Shown piece by piece: positions 24,260 to 33,259 of a DNA stretch of 64,000 nt. The notes under the pieces are model-generated. The model worked only from the letters and a program-made list of their open reading frames with translations, was not told where the DNA came from and searched no databases. The DNA comes from Armatimonadota bacterium (lineage in GTDB: Bacteria > Armatimonadota > Fimbriimonadia > Fimbriimonadales > Fimbriimonadaceae), in contig JADFMN010000005.1 in assembly GCA_022563855.1 (NCBI GenBank), forward strand, positions 1-64,000, given 5' to 3'. The translations under genes were made by a program, and so were the position numbers. Every line of letters begins with the position of its first letter. Position 1 is the first letter of the stretch.

Positions 24260-25777
24260 ATGCCGGACGAACACCCAAATCCAGATAGCGAGCAGCAGAA
24301 CGCCCCTCCAGTTATCAGCGAAGGCCAGCCAACTGATTCTGTAGTCGATCACACCGAGGCCGACGCTGCGGAGGCTCGACGACGTCGATCGGACAACCGG
24401 TTTTTCGCAGTCGCAGCCTGGGGGCTGGTTGCTCTTGCGTTTCTCTTTCTGATAATCATTGCCGTAGCTGGCGCGTACGATCGCCGAGGCGGCAGCGAGT
24501 TAGATTTTGCAGTCGCTGAAAAGGAGCTGCAGGTAAACGTCGAGCAGGTCGAGCTCGTTCGCAGAAGCTCCCTGCCAATGCCCAGCGCAGGGTCGATCCC
24601 CATTGATCGCAGTGTGCGCAACCACAGCACTGACGACGTGTGGGCAGCGCGAATCCTAGCAGTAATCAGCTTTGAAAACGGCGAAGAGGTGCCGGAAGCC
24701 GTGCTCGAACTGCTCGCAGGCTCCGACAGCGAGTCCGACCAGGCGATCGCCGTCCTGTACGGGCAGGGGGACTTCGATCAGCGGCAGGCAGACGCGATCG
24801 AGCAGGACGCGGACGTAGCGTATTCGTACCGATTGGCGACGGTCCACGCGCTGGAAAGGCTGGGCGACGAGGACGCTCGCGCGCGGCTGCTGGACACGAG
24901 GATGTTCGTTCGGACGGCTGTCGTCATCGTGTGCGCAATAGGGCTTGCTTTTCTGGGTCTGGTCGTTATCGTCGTCTATGTCGTACGGAGGTCGACGGGC
25001 TCCGCCGTGCCGGTCGGCTACCCGAGCTTTCGCGATGGCGTTCTTGGTGCAGACCGCTCGGCGTTTCGGTTTGGCTTGTATCTTGTGGCGTTCCTCATGC
25101 TATCGATCGTCGTCGCGCTAAGAGAACTTGGGGTAACGGAGGCTGGCATAACCGTCCTGCACGGCGTACTCGTAATGGCCGCAATCTTGGTGATCATCGC
25201 AATGCCGATACGCGGCGTAGCGGACAGCATCAAACGAGTTTTCGGACCATGCGCTCCGTTTATCGCGACGCCGCTAGGTGGCGTCTCAGACAGCCTCAAG
25301 CGAGTTTTCGGTCGAAGCGCCCCGTGGCGGAATCTTGTTGGCGCGGGGGCACTGGCGTATGTGGCGACCGTGCCGCTGCTCGGAATCTCCATTCTTCTAA
25401 TGATCTGGCTGACCAAGTTCTTCCCCTCCCCAATGCACCCGATCGGCGAACAGCTTAGCTCCGCCTCACCGCTTAGCACAGTATTGCTTTTCACGAGTGC
25501 AATAATTTTGGCGCCGATCACAGAGGAGCTGGCGTTCCGAGGGCTGCTGTTTCCGGCGCTGGCCGAACGCCTGAAAAGCCCATGGGCCGGAATGCTCGTT
25601 TCTGCGTTGCTGTTCGCGGCGATCCACCCCCAGGGACCGGCGGGCTGGCCGCCCTTGATCGCGATCGGGTTCATGGCTGCGCTAGTTACGTACCAAACCG
25701 GATCGCTCTTGCCGGCGATCGTGCTGCACGCGTTGAACAATGCTTTCACCCTAACGGCTGACCGATTGATAGGATGA
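24260..25777 (+). CDS. CPBP-family intramembrane metalloprotease
   Basis: 505 aa. An acidic cytoplasmic N-terminus (1-45) is followed by a helix (about 52-72), a soluble domain of about 140 residues, and then seven or so helices. The C-terminal protease core has the three family motifs: EELAFR (EExxxR), AAIHPQ (xxxH) and HALNNAF (HxxxN). A 22-residue tandem duplication (GVADSIKRVFG...GVSDSLKRVFG) lies in a cytoplasmic loop near 318-355. Start at 24260; the longer frame upstream runs over the dinB promoter. Overlaps the cysteine desulfurase start by ATGA. The role is probably membrane-protein or peptide processing. Confidence 0.88.
   Translation: MPDEHPNPDSEQQNAPPVISEGQPTDSVVDHTEADAAEARRRRSDNRFFAVAAWGLVALAFLFLIIIAVAGAYDRRGGSELDFAVAEKELQVNVEQVELVRRSSLPMPSAGSIPIDRSVRNHSTDDVWAARILAVISFENGEEVPEAVLELLAGSDSESDQAIAVLYGQGDFDQRQADAIEQDADVAYSYRLATVHALERLGDEDARARLLDTRMFVRTAVVIVCAIGLAFLGLVVIVVYVVRRSTGSAVPVGYPSFRDGVLGADRSAFRFGLYLVAFLMLSIVVALRELGVTEAGITVLHGVLVMAAILVIIAMPIRGVADSIKRVFGPCAPFIATPLGGVSDSLKRVFGRSAPWRNLVGAGALAYVATVPLLGISILLMIWLTKFFPSPMHPIGEQLSSASPLSTVLLFTSAIILAPITEELAFRGLLFPALAERLKSPWAGMLVSALLFAAIHPQGPAGWPPLIAIGFMAALVTYQTGSLLPAIVLHALNNAFTLTADRLIG
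25213..25323 (+). repeat. 66-bp tandem duplication inside the CPBP protease gene
   Basis: Two in-frame copies, about 25213-25258 and 25279-25324, encode GVADSIKRVFGPCAP and GVSDSLKRVFGRSAP with a 22-codon period. Synonymous differences show that the duplication is not recent. Confidence 0.75.
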
Positions 25778-26937
25778 AAAAGCGCATTTATCTCGACTAC
25801 GCGGCGACTTCGCCGATGCTGGCTGAAGCTCGCGAGGCCATGGTGCCGTGGCTCGACTGCTCGTTCGGAAACCCTAGCTCAATCTACGCCGAGGGGCGCG
25901 AGGCCAAGCACGCGATCGACACGGCGAGGGATGCCGTCAGCAGCGCGCTGGGCTGCCGGTTCGGCGAAGTGACGTTCACGTCCGGCGGGACGGAGTCGGC
26001 AAACGCGGCGATGATCGGCGTCGCGCTGGCGAACAAGAACGCCCAGCGGGACACGGTCTTGATGAGCGCGGCAGAGCACCACTGCGTGCTCGAGACCGCA
26101 AGCGTGCTGACGCGGCTTGGCCTGCAGGTCAAGACGATCCCAGTGACGGCGAAGTCGGTCGTCGAGCCCAGCGCGGTCGAATCCGCCTTGACTGACAGGA
26201 CGTTGATCGTGAGCGTGATGCACGCGAACAACGAGACCGGTGCGCTCAACGACGCGCGGGCAATCGCCGACTTGGCACGCGCGAGCGGCGCCCTGTACCA
26301 TTGCGACGCCGTTCAGACGTTCCCGTGGTTCAACGGCTCAGCGTGCAAGGCAGAGGAGATCGGAGCGGACCTGATTTCGATCTCCGCGCACAAGATGGGC
26401 GGGCCGAAGGGGATCGGGGCGCTCTACGTTCGCGCAGGGACCGACACCAAGTCCGTGATCGTCGGCGGGGGCCAGGAGCGCGACTCTCGGGCAGGCACCG
26501 AGAACGTGCCGGGCATCGTAGGATTCGGCGCGGCGGTGGATGCCTCCGTGAAGACCGGGTGCCAGAGCGTCGCAAAGAAGGCGGCTCGAAGCAAGTTCCT
26601 AGAGGAGCTTCAGCGGCTGTCGCCGATCGAGTTCGAGCAAATCGCCGCTGGCGTGGAGACGCTGGCCGGCCACGCCCACTTGCGTTTTCCAGGCGTTCGC
26701 GCGGAGACCTTGCTGATCCGGCTGGATCGCGATGGGGTCGCCGCGAGCAGCGGATCGGCGTGCAGCAGCGGCGGGCTCAACCCCAGCCACGTGATGCTCG
26801 CTTGCGGACTCACGAGAGAGCAGGCAGCCGAGTGCGTCAGGTTTACGTTCAGCGGCGGAACGACAACAGACGCCGCCGCAACAGCAGGCGCGATCGTTGC
26901 AAAAGCGCTGACGGAAATCCTGAGCAAGCGAGCCTAA
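25774..26937 (+). CDS. cysteine desulfurase (NifS/IscS type)
   Basis: 387 aa PLP enzyme that takes sulfur from cysteine for Fe-S cluster and thio-cofactor synthesis. LDYAATSPM, AEHHC, HANNETGA, HCDAVQ, the PLP lysine in ISAHKMGGPKG and the catalytic Cys in SSGSACSSG are present, giving a class I desulfurase with the normal loop. Starts inside the CPBP stop codon. An A-type Fe-S carrier (37.6 kb) and ferredoxin (36.5 kb) lie elsewhere in the window but not in one operon. Confidence 0.93.
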   Translation: MKKRIYLDYAATSPMLAEAREAMVPWLDCSFGNPSSIYAEGREAKHAIDTARDAVSSALGCRFGEVTFTSGGTESANAAMIGVALANKNAQRDTVLMSAAEHHCVLETASVLTRLGLQVKTIPVTAKSVVEPSAVESALTDRTLIVSVMHANNETGALNDARAIADLARASGALYHCDAVQTFPWFNGSACKAEEIGADLISISAHKMGGPKGIGALYVRAGTDTKSVIVGGGQERDSRAGTENVPGIVGFGAAVDASVKTGCQSVAKKAARSKFLEELQRLSPIEFEQIAAGVETLAGHAHLRFPGVRAETLLIRLDRDGVAASSGSACSSGGLNPSHVMLACGLTREQAAECVRFTFSGGTTTDAAATAGAIVAKALTEILSKRA

Positions 26938-26973
26938 GCGCCGCAGGTACCGATCTGGTACAACCGAGTTGCA

Positions 26974-28419
26974 ATGAGCCTGCCGATCGAAGACCTGACG
27001 CCGCGGCAAATCGTCGCAGCGCTAGACCGGTACATCATCGGGCAGCACGACGCTAAGAAGGCGGTCGCGGTAGCGCTCAGGAACCGGTATCGCAGGCAGC
27101 AGGTGCCCGAAAAGGAGCGCGAGGAGATCACGCCCAAGAACATCCTCATGATCGGGCCGACCGGCGTCGGGAAGACGGAGATCGCCCGGCGGTTGGCTCA
27201 GCTCGCCAAGGCGCCGATGGTCAAAGTAGAAGCGACGAAGTTCACCGAGGTCGGCTACGTTGGCCGCGACATCGAGTCGATCATTCGAGACCTCGTCGCC
27301 GTCGCAGTCAGGCTGGTCGAACGCGAAAAAATGGAGGAGGTGAGCGCCAAAGCGGAGGAGATCGCTCGAGAGCGGCTCGTCGATCTCGTCGAGGAAGAGC
27401 TACGCGACGACACATCGCCCAGCAGGTCGGTGGCCGACAACCCGTTGATGCGGCACGCGATGGAGATCTTTGGCACGATGCCGGGCGGCGAGCCAGAGAA
27501 GGCCGAGGCTGAAGAAGAGCAGGTAGAGGAGGAGACGGACGACGATCGGCGCAAACGCATCGAGAAAGAGGTCAAGGACGGAGTCCACGACGAACTCTTG
27601 CTAGAGATAGACTCTGACGACCAGGGCATGAGTTTCCTGCAGGTGTTCACGCCACAGGGGCCAGAGGAGATGGGCTTCGACATGGGCGGCATGATGAACC
27701 CGTTCGGCGGTCGGCGGTCCACGCGCAAGGTCAAGGTCCGGGACGCTCTCGAACCGCTCATCGAGCAGGAGGCGGGAAAACTGCTTGATCGCGGGTCGCT
27801 GCACCGCGAAGCTTTAGAGAGGGCGGAGCAGACCGGCATCGTCTTCATCGACGAAATCGACAAGATCGCGATCAAAAGCGGCCACGGCGCCGGACCGGAT
27901 GTGTCTCGCGAGGGCGTACAGCGCGACCTTCTCCCCATCATCGAGGGTTCGACCGTCGCGACGAAGTACGGATCCCTCCACACCGATCACATCCTGTTCA
28001 TCGCCGCTGGCGCGTTCCATCAGTCCAAGCCGAGCGACCTGATTCCCGAGCTTCAAGGCCGACTGCCGATCCGCGTCGAGCTGCACAGCTTGAGCGAGGA
28101 AGACTTCCGTCGGATTCTGCACGAGCCGCAGAACGCGCTGACCAAACAGTATCAGAAGCTGCTGGCGGTTGAGGGCGTAAAGCTGAAGTTCAAAGAGAGC
28201 GCGTTCGACGCGCTGGCTAGCCTAGCGGCTGAAGTGAACAGCCGCACGGAGAACATCGGTGCCCGACGCCTGCACACGTTGATGGAAAAGCTGCTTGAGG
28301 ACATCATGTTCGACGCACCGGACGACGCGCCCTCCAGCGTCGTCATCGACTCAAAGTTCGTGCACGAAAAGCTACAGAATCTCGTAGACGATACGGACTT
28401 GAGCCGCTACATTCTGTAG
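26974..28419 (+). CDS. hslU: HslU ATPase of the HslVU protease
   Basis: 481 aa AAA+ unfoldase. LTPRQIVAALDRYIIGQ, Walker A GPTGVGKT, the pore loop in GYVGRD, Walker B IVFIDEIDK and the C-terminal DLSRYIL tail (which docks into HslV) are all intact. The I-domain (about 130-245) has an acidic insertion. HslV is normally adjacent but is not in this window, and no other gene shows the proteasome-like Thr start. Confidence 0.95.
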   Translation: MSLPIEDLTPRQIVAALDRYIIGQHDAKKAVAVALRNRYRRQQVPEKEREEITPKNILMIGPTGVGKTEIARRLAQLAKAPMVKVEATKFTEVGYVGRDIESIIRDLVAVAVRLVEREKMEEVSAKAEEIARERLVDLVEEELRDDTSPSRSVADNPLMRHAMEIFGTMPGGEPEKAEAEEEQVEEETDDDRRKRIEKEVKDGVHDELLLEIDSDDQGMSFLQVFTPQGPEEMGFDMGGMMNPFGGRRSTRKVKVRDALEPLIEQEAGKLLDRGSLHREALERAEQTGIVFIDEIDKIAIKSGHGAGPDVSREGVQRDLLPIIEGSTVATKYGSLHTDHILFIAAGAFHQSKPSDLIPELQGRLPIRVELHSLSEEDFRRILHEPQNALTKQYQKLLAVEGVKLKFKESAFDALASLAAEVNSRTENIGARRLHTLMEKLLEDIMFDAPDDAPSSVVIDSKFVHEKLQNLVDDTDLSRYIL

Positions 28420-28456
28420 CCCGGCTTTTGCGTTCGATTGGTTCATACTGAACGTG

Positions 28457-29098
28457 ATGGCGGAGCGCGAAAAATCGCGAGGTGTTCACTGGGGAATCAA
28501 GGCGTTTGTGCTGTGGCATCTGTTCTGCATCATCGCTTGGTCGCTTCCGAACCCTCCCGCTAGCAAAGTGACCGGAGAGGAGGGGAAAAAGCTGCGAAAC
28601 CTGCCCAACCGCTTCTTGCAGAGCAACTCGGACTACATCAAGGGCAACAAGTTTCCCGAAATGAAAGCTCACCCCGTTCGCAACTACATGAACGCAACGG
28701 GGTTCTGGCAGTCTTGGGGTATGTTTTCGCCAAATCCGGCGAACGTCGATGTTTGGATCGACGCGACCGTGACATTTCAGGATGGATCGCAAGCACGGTT
28801 CCAGTACCCTCGCATGAAAACCATGCCGATTTGGAAGAAGTACTTCAAGGAGAGGTACAGGAAGTTCGTCGAAAGATTCAACCCAGATATCGTGAGTTAC
28901 AAGTGGCCGCCTATCGCCGCGCGGATAGCGTACCTGAGCTATAGCGATCCGGAGAATCCGCCGATCCAAGTAGATCTGTATCGCCACTGGAAGGTGATCT
29001 TGCCCCCGCCCGAACCTCCGCCGGAGGAGTACAACGTCTTCCTCTTTTACACTCACACGGTTGATCTCGAAAAACTGAGGAGCGACGCGGGATATTGA
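28457..29098 (+). CDS. DUF5819-like membrane-associated protein
   Basis: 213 aa. One N-terminal helix (about 11-28, IKAFVLWHLFCIIAWSLP), then a soluble domain containing FWQSWGMFSPNP (about 86-97), close to the WxMFxPNP block of DUF5819 proteins. In other bacteria such proteins are found beside HTTM-domain proteins, as here. The ATG at 28457 was chosen over the adjacent GTG at 28454. It ends in a TTGA overlap with the next gene. The function is unknown, presumably in a complex with the HTTM protein. Confidence 0.6.
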   Translation: MAEREKSRGVHWGIKAFVLWHLFCIIAWSLPNPPASKVTGEEGKKLRNLPNRFLQSNSDYIKGNKFPEMKAHPVRNYMNATGFWQSWGMFSPNPANVDVWIDATVTFQDGSQARFQYPRMKTMPIWKKYFKERYRKFVERFNPDIVSYKWPPIAARIAYLSYSDPENPPIQVDLYRHWKVILPPPEPPPEEYNVFLFYTHTVDLEKLRSDAGY

Positions 29099-30294
29099 AC
29101 TGGCTTCGGGCACTGCTGAACCCATTTCGCCAGTTCGGGGAGTGGCTGTTCGGCTACGGCTCGCCAGTGACCATGGGCCTGTTCCGCGCCGTGTTCGGGG
29201 GGCTGATCTTTACCAACCTCATGATGATCTCGATCGACTTCGAGGCTTGGTTCACGGAGAAAGGGTTCACGCCAGTCTATCTGCTGGAGTACTGGAACGG
29301 CGACGTCATCCGCTACTCGCCGCTGGCCAACGTCACTGATTCGCGCATCACGCTGCTGGCATTCATCGTCACGACGCTCGCGGCCCTATTTACGTCGCTC
29401 GGACTTTTCAGCCGTGTCTCATCGGTCGTGCTGTTGCTCGGACTGACGGCGTTCCACCTCCGCAATCCCGACATCCTGCACTCTGGCGACACGCTGATGC
29501 GAGCGATGGCGCTTTACATCGCACTGTCCCCCTCTGGCGCCGCCTGCTCGATCGACCGGTTGATCGGGCTCTGGCGCGGCAAGGCGCCGCTCGAGCCGCT
29601 GGACGTCTCGCTCTGGCCGCAGCGGATGATGCAGATCCAACTCGCGCTGGTGTACTTCGCGACGGCGTGGCACAAGTCGTTCGGCGATTGGTGGCTCAAC
29701 GGTACGGCGACGTACTACCTGCCTCACCTTGATGAGTTCGATCGGTTCCCGGTGCCCGCTTGGGTCGATCACCCGATCATGATTTCGGCGAGTACATGGT
29801 TCACGCTGCTGATGGAGGTCGCGCTGGCAACGCTGATCTTCTCCAAGCCGTTCAGGAAATGGGTGCTGCTGGGCGGCATCCTACTGCACGTCGGGATCGA
29901 GTACCGGATGAACATCCCGCTCTTCGCGTTCATCATTACGTCTTGTTACATAACGTTCTATGAGGGGACCGAGGTCACTTTGTGGGCTTCGCGCGTCGGC
30001 CAGCGATTGAAGAAGTGGCAACTGTCTGTCCAGATGCCGAGCGGGCGGGAATTGAGGAAATCAGGTCTCGCTGTGCTTTCGGCCGTTGATCCCTTTGGGC
30101 TCGTGACGTACAATCGTGGCGAGACCGGCGATTGGCGTTCGTTGACCCCCAGCGGTACAGCGGTCGCGTTTACGTCGGCGACGCTGGCGAGGTCGCCGGG
30201 CGCCTGGCTGCTGTGGCTGTGGCCCCCGGCATGGCGCAGGCTGTGCGACCGCGCGTTGGCAACGGTGGAAGATAGCGATGCGACGGCTCCGTGA
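29095..30294 (+). CDS. HTTM-domain (gamma-carboxylase-like) membrane protein
   Basis: 399 aa from a TTG overlapping the previous stop. About eight to ten helices. The horizontally transferred transmembrane domain is recognisable from RAVFGGLIFTNLMM, the HLRNPDILHSGDTLMRAMALYIALSPSG block, and QLALVYFATAWHKSFGDWWLNGTATYY with its conserved Lys/Trp. This is the bacterial relative of vitamin K-dependent gamma-carboxylase; whether it carboxylates anything is unknown. The C-terminal 90 residues are soluble and lack the lumenal carboxylase domain. Confidence 0.8.
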   Translation: MNWLRALLNPFRQFGEWLFGYGSPVTMGLFRAVFGGLIFTNLMMISIDFEAWFTEKGFTPVYLLEYWNGDVIRYSPLANVTDSRITLLAFIVTTLAALFTSLGLFSRVSSVVLLLGLTAFHLRNPDILHSGDTLMRAMALYIALSPSGAACSIDRLIGLWRGKAPLEPLDVSLWPQRMMQIQLALVYFATAWHKSFGDWWLNGTATYYLPHLDEFDRFPVPAWVDHPIMISASTWFTLLMEVALATLIFSKPFRKWVLLGGILLHVGIEYRMNIPLFAFIITSCYITFYEGTEVTLWASRVGQRLKKWQLSVQMPSGRELRKSGLAVLSAVDPFGLVTYNRGETGDWRSLTPSGTAVAFTSATLARSPGAWLLWLWPPAWRRLCDRALATVEDSDATAP

Positions 30295-31180
30295 TGTTCT
30301 TAAGTTCAAGAAGCCCAAGACGCGGGGCTTCGCCATCACCGACGGCTACTACCTGTCGATCCTGGCAGCCCGGGCGCAGCTCCCGACGGTCGTGTCGATC
30401 GCCAATCCAAAGGGCGAAGGCGGTGCGGTGCCAGGCTTTGCGGTGCCACTTAGATCCGATTCGAAGAAGGCCGATCTCGGCCGTCCGCTGGAGCGTGGAC
30501 AGTACGCGATCGCTTCCCTGGACAGGAAGACGGTTCTGAAAATGCTCGTACTGTCAAAGGAGGAGGCGGGATTCAACCCGTCGGCGTTTGTCCGCTCCGA
30601 ACTGGGCATGAGCTGGCCCAAGGAACTGCGAACAAGGGTCGAAGCGACTTGGCTGCTGCTTCAGCTGACGTTCGAGTCGTACGATCCGGAGCTCTATCCG
30701 TCGCTGGACTTTCTGCTGAAAGTCGCCAAGCGGGGCGCGGAACTGACCGACGGTCTCGTAGCCGACCCCCTTTCGCGCGTGTACAAACTGCCCGACGACG
30801 TGATCTCTCCTCGACCGGAGAACGAACCGGTCTGGGCAAGGGACCACGTCAAGGTCGAGATTCGCCCTCAAGAAGCCGGACTGCACTGCTACACGTTGGG
30901 GCTTCAGAAATTTGGACTGGCGGAATTTGAAGTGTACGGCGTGAAGCCCGATGTCGCCGAGGCTGCCGAGCTATTCCTCATCGGTCTATCGCAAGCGTCG
31001 CTCAAAGGAGAAAAACTCAAGGTCGGAGTCACAGTCGGGGAGAAGGGCGAAGCCATCACGTTGGCAGAGGGCGGGTTGGATCGCGGCCTGTGGGAGGGCG
31101 TACGGTGCCTGGAGCTGATCTCTGAAGATAGCGGCGATATCGGCGAGGCGATGGTCGCTTGGCTCCGGCACCAGTCCTAG
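30278..31180 (+). CDS. hypothetical protein in the HTTM operon
   Basis: 300 aa, no signal peptide or helix, so cytoplasmic. It opens with a basic stretch (MRRLRDVLKFKKPKTRGF) and has alternating strand/helix patterns but no motif I recognise. It overlaps the HTTM gene by 17 bp, so it is likely a third member of the module. Confidence 0.6.
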   Translation: MRRLRDVLKFKKPKTRGFAITDGYYLSILAARAQLPTVVSIANPKGEGGAVPGFAVPLRSDSKKADLGRPLERGQYAIASLDRKTVLKMLVLSKEEAGFNPSAFVRSELGMSWPKELRTRVEATWLLLQLTFESYDPELYPSLDFLLKVAKRGAELTDGLVADPLSRVYKLPDDVISPRPENEPVWARDHVKVEIRPQEAGLHCYTLGLQKFGLAEFEVYGVKPDVAEAAELFLIGLSQASLKGEKLKVGVTVGEKGEAITLAEGGLDRGLWEGVRCLELISEDSGDIGEAMVAWLRHQS

Positions 31181-31302
31181 GGCAAGGGCACCTCGCCGCC
31201 GCGGAGCGACTGGGCCTGTTCGCACCACCACCGACAGCGTCAGTCGAACTCTAGGTAACCTTTGTGCGTAGACGTAGCTGTGGAAGCGGACCGAGAGCCC
31301 CA

Positions 31303-33204
31303 ATGAGCACCGAATACGAGATTCTGAGCGAGATCGTCAGCCCGACTGACTTGCATAAGCTCAGCGATAAGGAGCTCCTTCAGCTCGCCGCCGAAGTTCG
31401 CCAAGCTATCGTAGACAAGATCAGCAAGACCGGCGGCCACTTCAGCTCCAACCTCGGTACGGTCGAGTTGACGGTCGCACTGTACGCCTCTTACTCGATG
31501 CCCCCGGACAAGGTGATCTGGGACACGGGGCACCAGGCGTATCCTCACAAGCTCCTCACAGGCCGTCTGCCCCGGTTCGAGACCATGCGCAAGCACAAGG
31601 GGCTGAGCCCGTTCCTCAAGCGTGCCGAGCACGAGCTGGACCACTTCGGCGCCGGACACGCGGGCACCGGAATCTCTGCGGCGCTCGGATTTGCGGTCGC
31701 CCGGGATAGACAGGGCACGGGCGAGCGGGTCGTCGCCGTCACGGGCGACGCGGCGATCTGCGCCGGAATGAGCTGGGAGGCGCTGAACCACGCTGGCGAG
31801 ATGGGCTCCGACCTCACTGTCGTCCTGAACGACAACCGCATGTCGATCGCCCCGAACGTCGGCGCGTTGACGTCGTACTTCACTCGCCTGCGTTCACGCC
31901 CCCGCGTCCAGAACTGGGCTCAGCGGGCGAAGGAGCTGATCGAGCGGGTCCCTGGCCCAGCACCGCGCATAGCCGCCGGTCTGCGGCACGGCGTCACGCA
32001 CTACTTCGCTCCCGAAGAGACCGGCACGATCTTCGAGGAGATCGGGTTCGAGTACATCGGACCGGTCGACGGGCACGACCTCCTGGGCCTGCTCGAGATT
32101 TTCCGCAACCTGCGCCAGGTGCGTGGCCCGCTCTTCGTTCACGCGATCACGGTCAAGGGCAAGGGGTACGACATGGCCGAAATCGACGCGCGCAAGTGGC
32201 ACGGCGTCGGCGCGTTCGACTCCCAGACCGGCGACATGCCCAAGAAGAAGGCTGGCCCGGTGCAGTACACCAAGGCGTACGGCGACGCGATCGTGGAGAT
32301 AGCCAAGGAGGATCCGCGCGTCGTGGCGATCACGGCCGCCATGCCCGACGGGACCGGGCTCAACAAGTTCGCCGCCGAGTTCCCAGACCGGTACTACGAC
32401 GTCGGCATCGCCGAGCAGCACGGCGTCACGTTCGCCGCAGGCTTGGCGGCTGGCGGCATGAAGCCGTTCTGCACGATCTACTCGACATTCCTCCAGCGCG
32501 GGTTCGACCAGGTGCTGCACGACGTGTGCGTCCAGAACCTGCCGGTCCGATTCCTGATGGACCGCGCGGGGCTCGTCGGCGCCGACGGCCCGACGCACCA
32601 CGGGGCGTTCGACATCAGCTACCTGTCCCCCCTGCCGAACATGACCTTGCTGGCCCCGCGGGACGCCACCGAGCTGCGCGAGATGCTGGGTTACATGAAG
32701 GATTACGACAAGGGGCCGATCGCCCTGCGGTACCCAAGGGGCACGACGCCCGAGAACCTGCCGGAAGGGCGCACGGCTGTCGAGTTCGGAAAGGCGGAGG
32801 TGCTCGGGTCCCCTACCGAGGGTGAGCCGCAAGTCACGATCTGCGCGTACGGGTCGATGGTCGGCCAGGCATGGTCGGCGGCCGAGAAGCTAGCGGGCGA
32901 GGGCACCGTCATCAACGTGATCAACGCGCGCTGGGCCAAGCCGATCGACTTCGATACTATCCTCGGCCTGGCTGAAGAGACCGGGAACCTCGTCACGATC
33001 GAAGAGGGCTCGCGTCGCGGCGGTTTTGGCCAGGCGGTGAGGGACGAAATCGTGGAGCGAGGCCTGAAGATCGACCACAGACTGATGGCCCTGCCCGACA
33101 AGTTCATCGACCACGGAGACCAGAAGCTACTTCTGCAGGAGAACGGGCTCGGACTGGACGACATCGTCGCTCAGGCCTGCGCACTCACTGGCGCAAGGCG
33201 TTAG
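31303..33204 (+). CDS. dxs: 1-deoxy-D-xylulose-5-phosphate synthase
   Basis: 633 aa thiamine-diphosphate enzyme, first step of the MEP isoprenoid pathway (pyruvate + glyceraldehyde-3-phosphate). TGGHFSSNLGTVEL, GHQAYPHKLLTGR, GHAGTGISAALG, the C-terminal DVGIAEQHGVTFAAG and RAGLVGADGPTHHG are DXS-specific. The ThDP/Mg motif reads GDA (148-150) instead of GDG, with the Asn of VVLNDN intact. The start at 31303 is preferred to an upstream in-frame GTG. ispE of the same pathway lies at 50.3 kb on the other strand. Confidence 0.88.
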   Translation: MSTEYEILSEIVSPTDLHKLSDKELLQLAAEVRQAIVDKISKTGGHFSSNLGTVELTVALYASYSMPPDKVIWDTGHQAYPHKLLTGRLPRFETMRKHKGLSPFLKRAEHELDHFGAGHAGTGISAALGFAVARDRQGTGERVVAVTGDAAICAGMSWEALNHAGEMGSDLTVVLNDNRMSIAPNVGALTSYFTRLRSRPRVQNWAQRAKELIERVPGPAPRIAAGLRHGVTHYFAPEETGTIFEEIGFEYIGPVDGHDLLGLLEIFRNLRQVRGPLFVHAITVKGKGYDMAEIDARKWHGVGAFDSQTGDMPKKKAGPVQYTKAYGDAIVEIAKEDPRVVAITAAMPDGTGLNKFAAEFPDRYYDVGIAEQHGVTFAAGLAAGGMKPFCTIYSTFLQRGFDQVLHDVCVQNLPVRFLMDRAGLVGADGPTHHGAFDISYLSPLPNMTLLAPRDATELREMLGYMKDYDKGPIALRYPRGTTPENLPEGRTAVEFGKAEVLGSPTEGEPQVTICAYGSMVGQAWSAAEKLAGEGTVINVINARWAKPIDFDTILGLAEETGNLVTIEEGSRRGGFGQAVRDEIVERGLKIDHRLMALPDKFIDHGDQKLLLQENGLGLDDIVAQACALTGARR

Positions 33205-33259
33205 CTGGCCTTGGCAGTAGCGGATCAGAGACCATGGTAGGCAAGTGGGCTAAGAGCGG

